Source: Oscillospiraceae bacterium
GTDB lineage: Bacteria > Bacillota_A > Clostridia > Oscillospirales > Oscillospiraceae
Direction: 5' to 3'
NCBI GenBank assembly: GCA_017627975.1
Contig: JAGAFT010000221.1
Span: forward strand, 1-10,775
Length of the DNA: 10,775 bases
Positions 1 to 6,241 of this stretch are shown one piece after another. The stretch's first letter is position 1, and the number at the start of each line of letters is the position of its first letter. The notes under the pieces were generated by a model that saw only the letters and a program-made list of their open reading frames with translations, made no database searches and was not told the DNA's origin. The translations under genes and the position numbers were made by a program.

Positions 1-482
1 AGGCCGCCGCGGGCGCCGGCCCAGCCCATCCCGGTCAGGGGCAGGAACAGGACCCAGGCAGCCGCCGCAACGATCAGGCAGCCGTCCGGAATGATCATGC
101 AATCCAGATCCGTCAGCGCCAGGCAGAACAGACAGCAGAGAAGGATCCAGTTTCGAAGGCAAAGCCAGCTCAGGTCAAAGCGCAGCAGGCAGAGCACCGT
201 CAAGGCGGCAAACACCGCCTCCGTCAGGGGATAGCGTGCGGGAATCCGGCTGCCGCAGTAGCGGCATTTCCCCCGGAGGAAAAGCCAGCTCAGGATCGGG
301 ACGAGATCGCCCGGGCCCAGCACGTGCCCGCAGGCCGTACAGTGGCTCCGGCCGCGAAGGACCGATTCCCCGTGCCCAAGGCGCCATGCCGCGCAGTTGA
401 GGAAGGAGCCGAACACAGCGCCCAGCAGTGCCGACACCACACAGCAGTAGATCAGCAGTCCCCTGCTGTCCCAGATGGACAT
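1..482 (-). CDS. Prepilin peptidase (type IV leader peptidase, A24 family), 3' end cut by window edge
   Basis: This integral membrane aspartyl peptidase cleaves the leader of type IV prepilins and usually N-methylates the new N-terminus. The 160 visible residues start MSIWDSRG. After a first membrane helix (about 10-30) comes the family signature GSFLN (25-29), then a cytoplasmic loop with two CxxC zinc motifs (C48/C51 and C73/C76) and the conserved stretch around LSWLFLRGKCRYCG, ending in RYPLTE (83-88). Further helices follow, with TDLDCMIIPDG (124-134), which carries the first catalytic aspartate. The second catalytic aspartate (GxGD motif) lies beyond position 1, so activity cannot be confirmed. 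The ATG at 482 has GGAGG at 490-494 on the minus strand. It is the second gene of an operon, 21 bp after the pilin-like gene, which is a likely substrate. The family (PilD/ComC/TadV-like) is certain from these motifs; the exact subfamily is not. Confidence 0.92.
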   Translation of the reverse strand, partial: MSIWDSRGLLIYCCVVSALLGAVFGSFLNCAAWRLGHGESVLRGRSHCTACGHVLGPGDLVPILSWLFLRGKCRYCGSRIPARYPLTEAVFAALTVLCLLRFDLSWLCLRNWILLCCLFCLALTDLDCMIIPDGCLIVAAAAWVLFLPLTGMGWAGARGG

Positions 483-503
483 AACGCTTCCTCCCAATCG
501 CAC

Positions 504-1235
504 TCAGTGTCTGGACGAAATGACATCGGAATAGCTGTCCCCGGTCCAGCCGTCCCACGCGCTCCAGTTGGCGCAGTGCTCTTCATCCGCAAAGGAAAAC
601 CAGCAGATCTCGCCGTTCGGGACGCCGCGGCCGGTTCCAAAGTCGCTGTAGCCGGCGATGGCATAGGAGACCAGCGTCCCCTTCACCCCGACGGTAGCCC
701 GGGTCCCGCGCCGAAGGCCGGTGTCTTCTTCCGTGATCTGCGCCTCCAGCGGCTTGTGGTGCAGGGTAACCGTCAGGCTCTCGGGATATCTTGTGCCCAG
801 CACCTGGGCGGTACGCAGTTCTTCACGAAGCTGCTGCAGCACATAATCCGCGTTCAGCCTCGTACACTGTTTCCGGTCCTGGCCGTGCAGGCCGCAAACC
901 ACGTCCCAGTCCAGCTCGCTGTTCTCCTTCGGGACGATATAGGTGGTTCCGCCGCCCGGGCACAGGTCATCCCAGCCCGCCATCACGAAACCCACATAGT
1001 CCCGCGCTTCTTCCGCGCTGCCGTTCTCCCCGTTGAAGAGGTATTGCGCGGCAAGCTGCCTTCGCGCCGTATCCAGCCCCGCAAGACAGCCCAGCGCATC
1101 CGCGCGGAAACGGTAATGCTGGATCACCGGGTAAAGCGCCGCCGCCACCAGCACAAGCGCCAGCACGCTGAGGATCACAACCAGGCGGGCAATCCCGCGG
1201 TTTCGATGCAGTTTTTTGTATATCTGCTTTCCCAT
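504..1235 (-). CDS. Type IV pilin-like protein (divergent prepilin)
   Basis: This 243-residue protein has the layout of a pilin: a short basic N-terminus (1-17), one hydrophobic helix (about 18-38) ending in YPVIQHY, then an amphipathic helix with Ala/Leu/Arg (45-66). The globular part holds LCPGGGTTYI (91-100) and VVCGLHG (112-118), the C-P-x-GG...C-x-x-HG core seen in many Firmicute major pilins; C92 and C114 probably form a disulfide or loop. What is odd is the leader: RNRGIARLVV replaces the usual G-F/M-T-L-x-E, so the glutamate at +5 after the Gly cleavage site is absent. It could be a minor pilin or a pilin relative that is processed poorly or not at all. The long C-terminal part (120-243) has two more cysteines (C211, C221) and is Trp-rich near the end; I do not recognise it. 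The start at 1235 has GGAGAGGT upstream. It is the first gene of a two-gene operon with the prepilin peptidase. Confidence 0.8.
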   Translation of the reverse strand: MGKQIYKKLHRNRGIARLVVILSVLALVLVAAALYPVIQHYRFRADALGCLAGLDTARRQLAAQYLFNGENGSAEEARDYVGFVMAGWDDLCPGGGTTYIVPKENSELDWDVVCGLHGQDRKQCTRLNADYVLQQLREELRTAQVLGTRYPESLTVTLHHKPLEAQITEEDTGLRRGTRATVGVKGTLVSYAIAGYSDFGTGRGVPNGEICWFSFADEEHCANWSAWDGWTGDSYSDVISSRH

Positions 1236-1295
1236 GGTGACCTCTCCGCGCCGTGCCTTCCGAAAACGAACATACTATTGACAATTTATCATCTT

Positions 1296-1324
1296 ATAAT
1301 AGCACGAAAGCGCTTTTTTCGCAA
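1296..1324 (-). promoter_or_regulatory. Promoter for the pilin/prepilin peptidase operon
   Basis: On the minus strand TTGCGA (1324-1319) and TATTAT (1301-1296) are separated by 17 bases, a good sigma-A spacing with one or two mismatches per box. It points toward the pilin start at 1235, giving a leader of roughly 55 bases. The region around it is AT-rich compared with the flanking genes. Confidence 0.5.
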
Positions 1325-1397
1325 GAAAAATCCGAACGGATTAAGCATTTCTTAAGCCAATCTTTTCTGAATGAAAATACGCTTCCTGCTTTTTTTT

Positions 1398-1423
1398 ACT
1401 CCCCTCCGGCTCCGGGCGGGAGT
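1398..1423. other. GC-rich hairpin in the divergent intergenic region
   Basis: ACTCCC (1398-1403) pairs with GGGAGT (1418-1423), with inner CCGG/CCGG pairing. A run of eight T lies just before it on the plus strand, so in neither direction does a U-tract follow the hairpin; it is not a normal terminator. The rest of 1236-1549 holds the two promoters and no gene that I can support. Confidence 0.35.
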
Positions 1424-1464
1424 CCCCCGTTCCGAACAAAATTGGGTGCTTTTCAACATGAGTG

Positions 1465-1493
1465 TGGACAAAAGCGCCGTTATCGGTTAGAAT
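1465..1493 (+). promoter_or_regulatory. Promoter for the 7TM HD-GYP gene
   Basis: TGGACA (1465-1470) and TAGAAT (1488-1493) are separated by exactly 17 bases, each one mismatch from the sigma-A consensus. Transcription would begin near 1500, giving a leader of about 50 bases before the ATG at 1550. That is too short for a c-di-GMP riboswitch. Confidence 0.6.
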
Positions 1494-1549
1494 AGGTCAT
1501 ACAAAGATCGTTTTTCGCCCGTTCCTGCCCCCTTGGAAAGGAGGTACCA

Positions 1550-4048
1550 ATGGACTCAAGCTTTGTCGCAGTCTTTTCCACGGTCTGCATTTTCCTCTCG
1601 GCTTTTGACTTTTTCTTCAGCTACCGGGCCTTCCAGAAGACCGAAAAGATCGGAAAATGGCTCGGGCTTTCGGCCGCCTCGGCCGGGGTCGTTACGCTTT
1701 CGTATCTCTACAGCATTCTGACCCTGGATTACCTTCACGCGTCGATCCTTTCCAGCATCTACTTTCTGATGATCGACTGGCTGCTGGTGTGCCTGGTCCA
1801 CTTCTGCTACCTGTTTACGGGGCTGCACGATGTCCGGGGAAGCCGTCTGATCCGCCGCTTCATCATCGCCTTTGCGTGCTTTGACTCGCTGGTCTTCCTG
1901 ATCAACATCTCGCGGGAGATCGCCGTGCACTATGTGGCGCGCAACACCTTCATCGCGCACTTTGCCTATGAGATGAAGCCGCTTTACTACGCGCATCTCG
2001 CCTTCACCTATTTCCTTGTCGTCCTGGCCCTCTGGATTCTGGTGCGCAAGAGCATCCGGACCCCGAGGCAGTACCGGAATCAGTACGTCCTCATCATCGC
2101 GTCCATCACGCTCGTCGTCGCGGTCAACGCCATTTTTCTCTATCCGGCGACCGAGGAACTCTATACGCTCATCGACTATTCCATTCTCGGCTACAGCGTG
2201 GGCCTGCTGCTGATGTACTGGGCGGCGTTTGACTATCGCCGCAACGACATGCTCAAGTCCCTGTCCATGACCATCTTCGAGAACATCGGTCAGGGCATCG
2301 TCCTGTTCGACTACAGCGACCGGCTGATCATGCACAACCAGAAGGCCGACCGGCTTCTGGCCGGACTGGACTTCAAGGACGACATGACCATCGGGGACTT
2401 TGTCGAGCTCTGTCAGGTTCCGCAGGATCTTCGCGGCAAGGACCGCTACAGCATCCAGTCCCAGCTCTTCGAATCCTCCCCCGAGCCGGTCCAGTGCAAC
2501 TTCCGCCGCCTGCAGGACGCGCGCGGCGGCACCATCGGCAAGCTCTTCGTGCTCTCGGAAGTGACGAACGAAACCGACCTTCTGACCGGGTTCCAGCACT
2601 GGGAGAACTTCCGCCGCTTCGCCCTGGAAAACCCCTATTTCTTCGTTCATCCCACCGCCGTGGCGGTCTTCGACATCAACGGTCTCGGCCACATCAACCG
2701 AAGCTACGGCCGCGAGGTGGGCGATCGGAAGATCCGGAATCTGGTGCGCGTGATGCGGCGCTGTCTTCCGCAGGACGCCACGTTTGTCCGCGGATATGAG
2801 GCGCACCTTGTCGCCGTATGCCCCGGAAAAACGGAGGCGGAGCTTCTGCCGAATGTGGAAGCCGTGCTCAGCTCCTGCGGCGACTCGGTCCTCTACGGCA
2901 TGGGCGCGACCAGCGACCGATACGCCCGCAAGGCCCCGGCAGAGACCCCCGATCCCGCCAGGCCGGCCAGCACCGTGTTCCAGGAGGAGAATTTTGACAT
3001 CTTCTCGGCGGTGGAAAATGCCACCCGCGCCCTGCAGGGCAAAAAGCTTCTGAACTCAAAGTCCTTTCACTCCCAGACGATCAGCTCGCTTGTCCGCGCG
3101 CTCCAGGAGGCGGACTCGGACACCGAGGCCCATGTCCAGCGCACCCAGAAGATGGGCGAGGCGCTCGGCCGGCGCATCGGTCTGTCCGATTCCCAGCTCA
3201 CCGACCTGAAGGTGCTCTGCCTGCTGCATGACATCGGCAAAATCGGGATCCCCCTGGAAATCCTGAACAAGCCCGGCGCCCTCACGCCCTCGGAGTGGAT
3301 GGTACTGAAGTCCCACGCGGAAAAGGGCTACCAGATCGCCATGTCCTCCGACGAGCTTCGTCCCATTGCGCCGATGATTCTCTCCCACCACGAGCGCTGG
3401 GACGGAAACGGATATCCCGAGAAGCTTGCCGGCACGAGCATTCCGGTGCTCTCGCGAATCATCTGTATCGTGGATTCCTACGATGCCATGGTCAACGACC
3501 GCGCCTACCGCAAGGCGCTCACCCCGGAAGCCGCGCAGGAGGAAATCCGCCGGAACGCCGGGGCGCAGTTTGACCCCTATCTTGCCTATGAATTTCTCCT
3601 GATGCTGGACGAGAACCCGAACATCGCCCTCGGCGAGTATACCGATGGTCAGGAGGTCCGGACATTTATCCAGAACATCCTGCAGAGCGACGAGGGCGGT
3701 TCCACCGTTCCGGTCCACTGCAGCCGGTATCTTCTGGACCTGGACGACATGATCATCGAGGTGGACGGCAATTTTGAGGAGATCACGGGCTACTCCGCCG
3801 CCCAGTCCGTGGGAAAAATGTCTCAGTACGACCTGGTCCCGGAAGCCGACCGCCCGTACTACATGATCCAGGTGAACAACCAGTTCTCCAAGGGCAGCTA
3901 TGCCTATCTGCGGCACAATCTTCAGCGCGCAAACGGCGAGATTATTCAGATCATCTGCTACGGCAAGCGGTATTTCGATTCCGCCGAGAAGGCCTTCCGA
4001 AGCGAGATTCTGATTCTCCCGCTGCTGGACCTGCTGACCGAGCCCTGA
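1550..4048 (+). CDS. 7TM-PAS-degenerate GGDEF-HD-GYP-PAS protein, predicted c-di-GMP phosphodiesterase
   Basis: This 832-residue inner-membrane signalling protein has about seven hydrophobic helices in residues 5-228, resembling the 7TM input module of some histidine kinases. A PAS-like domain follows (about 236-335), then a GGDEF-fold domain (about 341-455) starting DLLTGF. Its active-site loop reads GYEAH (415-419) instead of GGDEF, so it should not make c-di-GMP. The HD-GYP domain spans about 507-690: H528, LLHDIGKIGIP (558-568), H589, HHERWDGNGYP (613-623) and VDSYDAM (641-647) keep the expected metal and substrate residues. HD-GYP enzymes hydrolyse c-di-GMP to pGpG or GMP. A second PAS domain closes the protein (about 725-825). 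The start is fixed by AAAGGAGGT at 1537-1545. It stands alone, divergent from the pilus operon. The membrane or PAS ligand is unknown. Confidence 0.92.
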   Translation: MDSSFVAVFSTVCIFLSAFDFFFSYRAFQKTEKIGKWLGLSAASAGVVTLSYLYSILTLDYLHASILSSIYFLMIDWLLVCLVHFCYLFTGLHDVRGSRLIRRFIIAFACFDSLVFLINISREIAVHYVARNTFIAHFAYEMKPLYYAHLAFTYFLVVLALWILVRKSIRTPRQYRNQYVLIIASITLVVAVNAIFLYPATEELYTLIDYSILGYSVGLLLMYWAAFDYRRNDMLKSLSMTIFENIGQGIVLFDYSDRLIMHNQKADRLLAGLDFKDDMTIGDFVELCQVPQDLRGKDRYSIQSQLFESSPEPVQCNFRRLQDARGGTIGKLFVLSEVTNETDLLTGFQHWENFRRFALENPYFFVHPTAVAVFDINGLGHINRSYGREVGDRKIRNLVRVMRRCLPQDATFVRGYEAHLVAVCPGKTEAELLPNVEAVLSSCGDSVLYGMGATSDRYARKAPAETPDPARPASTVFQEENFDIFSAVENATRALQGKKLLNSKSFHSQTISSLVRALQEADSDTEAHVQRTQKMGEALGRRIGLSDSQLTDLKVLCLLHDIGKIGIPLEILNKPGALTPSEWMVLKSHAEKGYQIAMSSDELRPIAPMILSHHERWDGNGYPEKLAGTSIPVLSRIICIVDSYDAMVNDRAYRKALTPEAAQEEIRRNAGAQFDPYLAYEFLLMLDENPNIALGEYTDGQEVRTFIQNILQSDEGGSTVPVHCSRYLLDLDDMIIEVDGNFEEITGYSAAQSVGKMSQYDLVPEADRPYYMIQVNNQFSKGSYAYLRHNLQRANGEIIQIICYGKRYFDSAEKAFRSEILILPLLDLLTEP

Positions 4049-4138
4049 GCGGGCCCGGCCTCATAACAGCGGTGGCTCCCGAGATTCGGATTGAGTTCCA
4101 GGGCTCGGGGAATCTGAGAATATCCAGCGCATTATCTT

Positions 4139-4165
4139 CACATTTCGAGGCTCTCCTCAAATGTG
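4139..4165. other. Inverted repeat in the 3' region of the HD-GYP gene
   Basis: CACATTT-C-GAGG (4139-4150) pairs with CCTCAAATGTG (4155-4165) around a CTCT loop, with one bulged C. No T-run follows on either strand, so it is not a standard intrinsic terminator. It marks the point where composition shifts from GC-rich to AT-rich and could be an island boundary, an RNA-stabilising 3' structure or a protein site. I see no gene in 4049-4227. Confidence 0.4.
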
Positions 4166-4234
4166 CGAAAAATTCTTGACACTACCGAAGACCGTTTTCT
4201 TTCATCAGTCTAAGTTTTGAATAATCCTCATTTC

Positions 4235-4284
4235 AAAAAACATCTCTCCTCCGCATTATAGCAGGAGGAGAGATGTTTTTCTTT
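4235..4284. terminator. Bidirectional terminator hairpin, copy 1 of a repeated element
   Basis: CATCTCTCCTCC (4241-4252) pairs perfectly with GGAGGAGAGATG (4264-4275) around an 11-base loop. Six A precede it (4235-4240) and TTTTTCTTT follows, so it has a U-tract in both directions. It lies between the convergent HD-GYP gene and the AlbA_2/GNAT pair, 186 bases past the stop of the former, and overlaps the end of the GNAT frame. Confidence 0.8.
4244..4284 (+). repeat. Dispersed terminator repeat, copy 1 (partner at 9843-9883)
   Basis: The 41 bases here match 9843-9883 at 38 positions. All three differences are in the 11-base loop; both stem arms and the TTTTTCTTT tail are identical. The flanking sequences are unrelated. 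Confidence 0.8.
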
Positions 4285-4550
4285 CACGGCGTTCTCTGTC
4301 ACGTTCCCGAACCGGAGCCGTCCGCAGGCGGAGTCTGCAATCCCATTGTCTGAAAAGCCTATACGCTCGTACATCGGAACTTTTTCTTCAAGACATGTCA
4401 GGATGAGCTTTTCTCTTCCTCTTTCCCGTTCTGCGTAACGATGGACAATTTCCTTTGAACGGCCATTTCCGCGGTATTCAGGAAGAACGTCCAGGCCCAG
4501 AAGCATGACATTTTTCCCAACTGGGTTGTGGAGCGTGGGTAACCAATATA

Positions 4551-5861
4551 TCATCCATTAACGACCCATGTAGTCTTATTTTTTGCGCCCTTTCTCTCCA
4601 TAAGCTCCAATTCTTGAAGTTTGTGGACAATCTTTTTCACTCCGCCAAGACTTAGATTACATGCGTCTGCCGTCTCCTGCAATGTTGCCCTCGGATGATC
4701 GGAAAGGTACTGAAGAACCGTATACTGATTATTTGTAAGCTGTTCCTCCGCACGTTCCTTCATTAATCTTGCCTTTACGTGATCTGGCTCATACGCAAAA
4801 GGAATTGTTACGATCAATAGCCCGTCCCTGAAACAAAAAGCTTCTTTCCCATACATTTTGACTATCTGTGGAATTCCATGGCCGCTCTGTTCTGAAAAAC
4901 CGCATGTAATGAAGACATTGAACAAACGTTGGTTTACCGGCTTACTTGTTCCAGCATAAAATCCATCTTCACTCAGGCCATACGGCAATCCACCGTAAGA
5001 AACGACTTCTACCCTATCATCATAAATATAGATTGATGGCGGAATTTTGTCCGTCCATGTGTTATGAACACATGCATTGATCCACGCTTCACGAAACGAC
5101 TGCAAATCAAAAAGTGGCGTTTCCGAACGAATCCCTGTTGTCAGATTCACTTTTTGAGGAAGATCAATCAATTTAAAATAGTCCAAAACCTGTTGTACTG
5201 TCAGGAGAATGCTTTGCTTTCTGAATATACTTCTCTCATCAACGATGGTTTTATCTTTCCCGGCAAAACGCATCACTTTAATGATCATATCATTCTGGTC
5301 AGAGAGCAAATATGCCAGCAGATTGAATCTTTCACTCTTGTTAAACATTCCAAAGCTGTTTAGAAATTCCCTCGTTTCAGCAGCATGGACACCTCTATTT
5401 TTCAGATATCCAATCATTCCTTGAAATGTCAGCGTCTGATCCTCTGAAGTTATTTGCATCAGCAGATCAGTATTTCCCGACACCAGCATCTTCCGCAGCA
5501 GTTCACTGCCGATCTGTTCATCTGAGGCAGCAGTTCTGAGGTAGTATCTTCCGTCACAGGAGTAAGGGATATTTGCTCCCTCTGCATGCACCCGGATATA
5601 ATCTCTCCCCATTTCATCTTTCAGATCTTGTATATCAAGTATGATGCGCGGTTCAATCAGTTCGGCGGCTCTGCTTCTGATATCCAATAATGTTCTTTTT
5701 CCTATCGCAAGGCCTTTTACAGTCCCATCATCATCCACCCCAAAGAATACAGCACCTTCAGTGTTCCGATTTAACATGGCTGAGAGCGATCTTAACCCTT
5801 TATCCAACTGGCCCAGGCCCAGTTTAAATTCCTGTTTTTCATTTTCCTGTCCAAGATTCAT
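4551..5861 (-). CDS. AlbA_2 (Schlafen-type) ATP-binding transcriptional regulator with winged-helix C-terminus
   Basis: This 436-residue protein fits the COG2865-like family of putative regulators. Residues 1-125 form the AlbA_2 domain: the conserved E-F-K (11-13), GAVFFGVDDDG (36-46) and YYLRTAASDEQ (106-116). The middle (about 130-250) is helical linker. Residues 252-355 resemble the family's HATPase_c_4 domain: REAWINACVHNTW (257-269) corresponds to the REA.xNA..H ATP-binding motif, YGGLPYGLS (289-297) to the glycine turn, and SGHGIPQIV (326-334) to the G-x-G-I lid. Residues 374-432 look like a winged helix-turn-helix for DNA binding. The ATG at 5861 is supported by AGGAGG at 5871-5876. 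The gene is clearly AT-richer than its neighbours, which suggests transfer. Such genes often sit in variable or defence-linked regions, but no partner effector is visible here, only a GNAT remnant. The biochemical role of the family is poorly known. Confidence 0.9.
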   Translation of the reverse strand: MNLGQENEKQEFKLGLGQLDKGLRSLSAMLNRNTEGAVFFGVDDDGTVKGLAIGKRTLLDIRSRAAELIEPRIILDIQDLKDEMGRDYIRVHAEGANIPYSCDGRYYLRTAASDEQIGSELLRKMLVSGNTDLLMQITSEDQTLTFQGMIGYLKNRGVHAAETREFLNSFGMFNKSERFNLLAYLLSDQNDMIIKVMRFAGKDKTIVDERSIFRKQSILLTVQQVLDYFKLIDLPQKVNLTTGIRSETPLFDLQSFREAWINACVHNTWTDKIPPSIYIYDDRVEVVSYGGLPYGLSEDGFYAGTSKPVNQRLFNVFITCGFSEQSGHGIPQIVKMYGKEAFCFRDGLLIVTIPFAYEPDHVKARLMKERAEEQLTNNQYTVLQYLSDHPRATLQETADACNLSLGGVKKIVHKLQELELMERKGAKNKTTWVVNG

Positions 5862-5881
5862 CCTGCCATTCCTCCTGTCGG

Positions 5882-5910
5882 ATCATAGTCTACCACAAAG
5901 ATCCTCTAAA
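5882..5910 (-). promoter_or_regulatory. Possible promoter of the AlbA_2 gene
   Basis: TTTAGA (5910-5905) and TATGAT (5887-5882) are 17 bases apart on the minus strand; the -10 is close to consensus, the -35 weaker (4 of 6). The -10 abuts one GTAGACT repeat and the -35 partly overlaps another, which suggests control by a repressor or activator. The start of transcription would be near 5875, so the leader is very short, and the RBS at 5871-5876 would lie at the extreme 5' end. A promoter further upstream is therefore also possible. Confidence 0.35.
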
Positions 5911-5939
5911 GTCTACCTCTAAAGTCTACTTTTAAGTAG
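5887..5939 (-). repeat. Repeat cluster, candidate operator upstream of the AlbA_2 gene
   Basis: On the minus strand GTAGACT occurs at 5929-5923, 5916-5910 and 5893-5887. The first two belong to a perfect 13-base tandem duplication (GTAGACTTTAGAG, 5904-5916 and 5917-5929). A palindrome, CTACTTTTAAGTAG (5926-5939), overlaps the outermost copy. The cluster covers the putative -35/-10 region of the AlbA_2 gene, so autoregulation through that protein's winged helix is a reasonable guess. Confidence 0.6.
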
Positions 5940-6241
5940 CCTATCCTTTAGAATAATAAATGCCCACAACAGTTTATGGCATAATACCATGATCTCTGCC
6001 AGGGCATTCATTCCTGTCTATCAAAAATAGCATCTGTGCGAGAGCCTATCACATATATCTCGTCTCAGCCTAAAGGCCTCTTGGCTCTCTGGGCTTCAGG
6101 CCTCTTATATACGGAATTTTTCGCAAAATGGAAAATTTTGTATCCCCCGCCTCCGGCGGGGGATACAGGTTAACATTTCCGGTTTATCCGGGTTAGGTCC
6201 TATAATTCCGACTAAACCATGCTTTTTTCCGGACGACTCTG
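5940..6241. other. AT-rich intergenic stretch without a supported gene
   Basis: About 300 bases between two genes that point the same way (minus strand). I find no convincing open frame. It contains two copies of AGGCCTCTT (6074-6082 and 6098-6106); since AGGCCT is palindromic, they can also pair as a stem. CAAAAT/ATTTTG pairing (6125-6141 region) leads into the strong hairpin at 6140-6166. The part up to about 6130 matches the island in composition. Confidence 0.5.
6140..6166. terminator. Strong 12-bp hairpin, probable terminator of the EAL gene
   Basis: GTATCCCCCGCC (6140-6151) pairs perfectly with GGCGGGGGATAC (6155-6166) around a three-base loop. It begins about 75 bases past the stop of the EAL gene on the minus strand. 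In that direction AAAATTTTCC follows rather than a clean U-tract, so termination efficiency is uncertain. A dispersed GC-rich repeat is an alternative. Confidence 0.5.

Larger units (their letters stand above)
4228..4554 (-). pseudogene. N-terminally truncated GNAT acetyltransferase
   Basis: The 108-residue frame contains the acetyl-CoA binding core of a GNAT N-acetyltransferase: LLGLDVLPEYRGNGRSKEIV (18-37) is the beta4/motif A/alpha3 region with the R-x-x-G pyrophosphate loop, and YERIGF (62-67) is the usual C-terminal beta6 start. GNAT proteins need about 50-60 more residues before this point, and these are absent: the frame meets a stop two codons upstream of the ATG. That ATG overlaps the TGA of the upstream AlbA_2 gene (ATGA, 4551-4554) and has no clear ribosome site, so any translation would be by coupling. 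The 3' end reads straight through the hairpin at 4235-4284, so the last 15 or so residues are probably not original. I think this is a remnant; a short coupled protein is the alternative. Its AT-rich composition matches the AlbA_2 gene. Confidence 0.65.

Noticed and set aside
1278..1300. TTGACA followed by TATAAT on the plus strand
   Set aside because: The spacer is only 11 bases, too short for sigma-A. The same bases serve better as the -10 region of the minus-strand promoter.
324..1355. Plus-strand open frame of 343 codons across the pilus operon
   Set aside because: It is antisense to the pilin and prepilin peptidase genes, which have clear motifs and ribosome sites.
1556..2806. Minus-strand open frame of 416 codons opposite the HD-GYP gene
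   Set aside because: It is antisense to a gene with clear domains; its His/Asp/Val-rich composition is what the reverse of GC-rich codons gives, and it has no recognisable domain.
4176..4204. TTGACA at 4176 as a promoter
   Set aside because: No -10-like hexamer lies 16-18 bases downstream and no gene follows on that strand.
4290..4345. Frameshift near the end of the GNAT frame
   Set aside because: The two other frames give no better match to the usual GNAT C-terminus; the existing frame aligns acceptably.
5887..5939. CRISPR-like array
   Set aside because: The repeats are 7-13 bases with no spacers of regular length and no cas genes.
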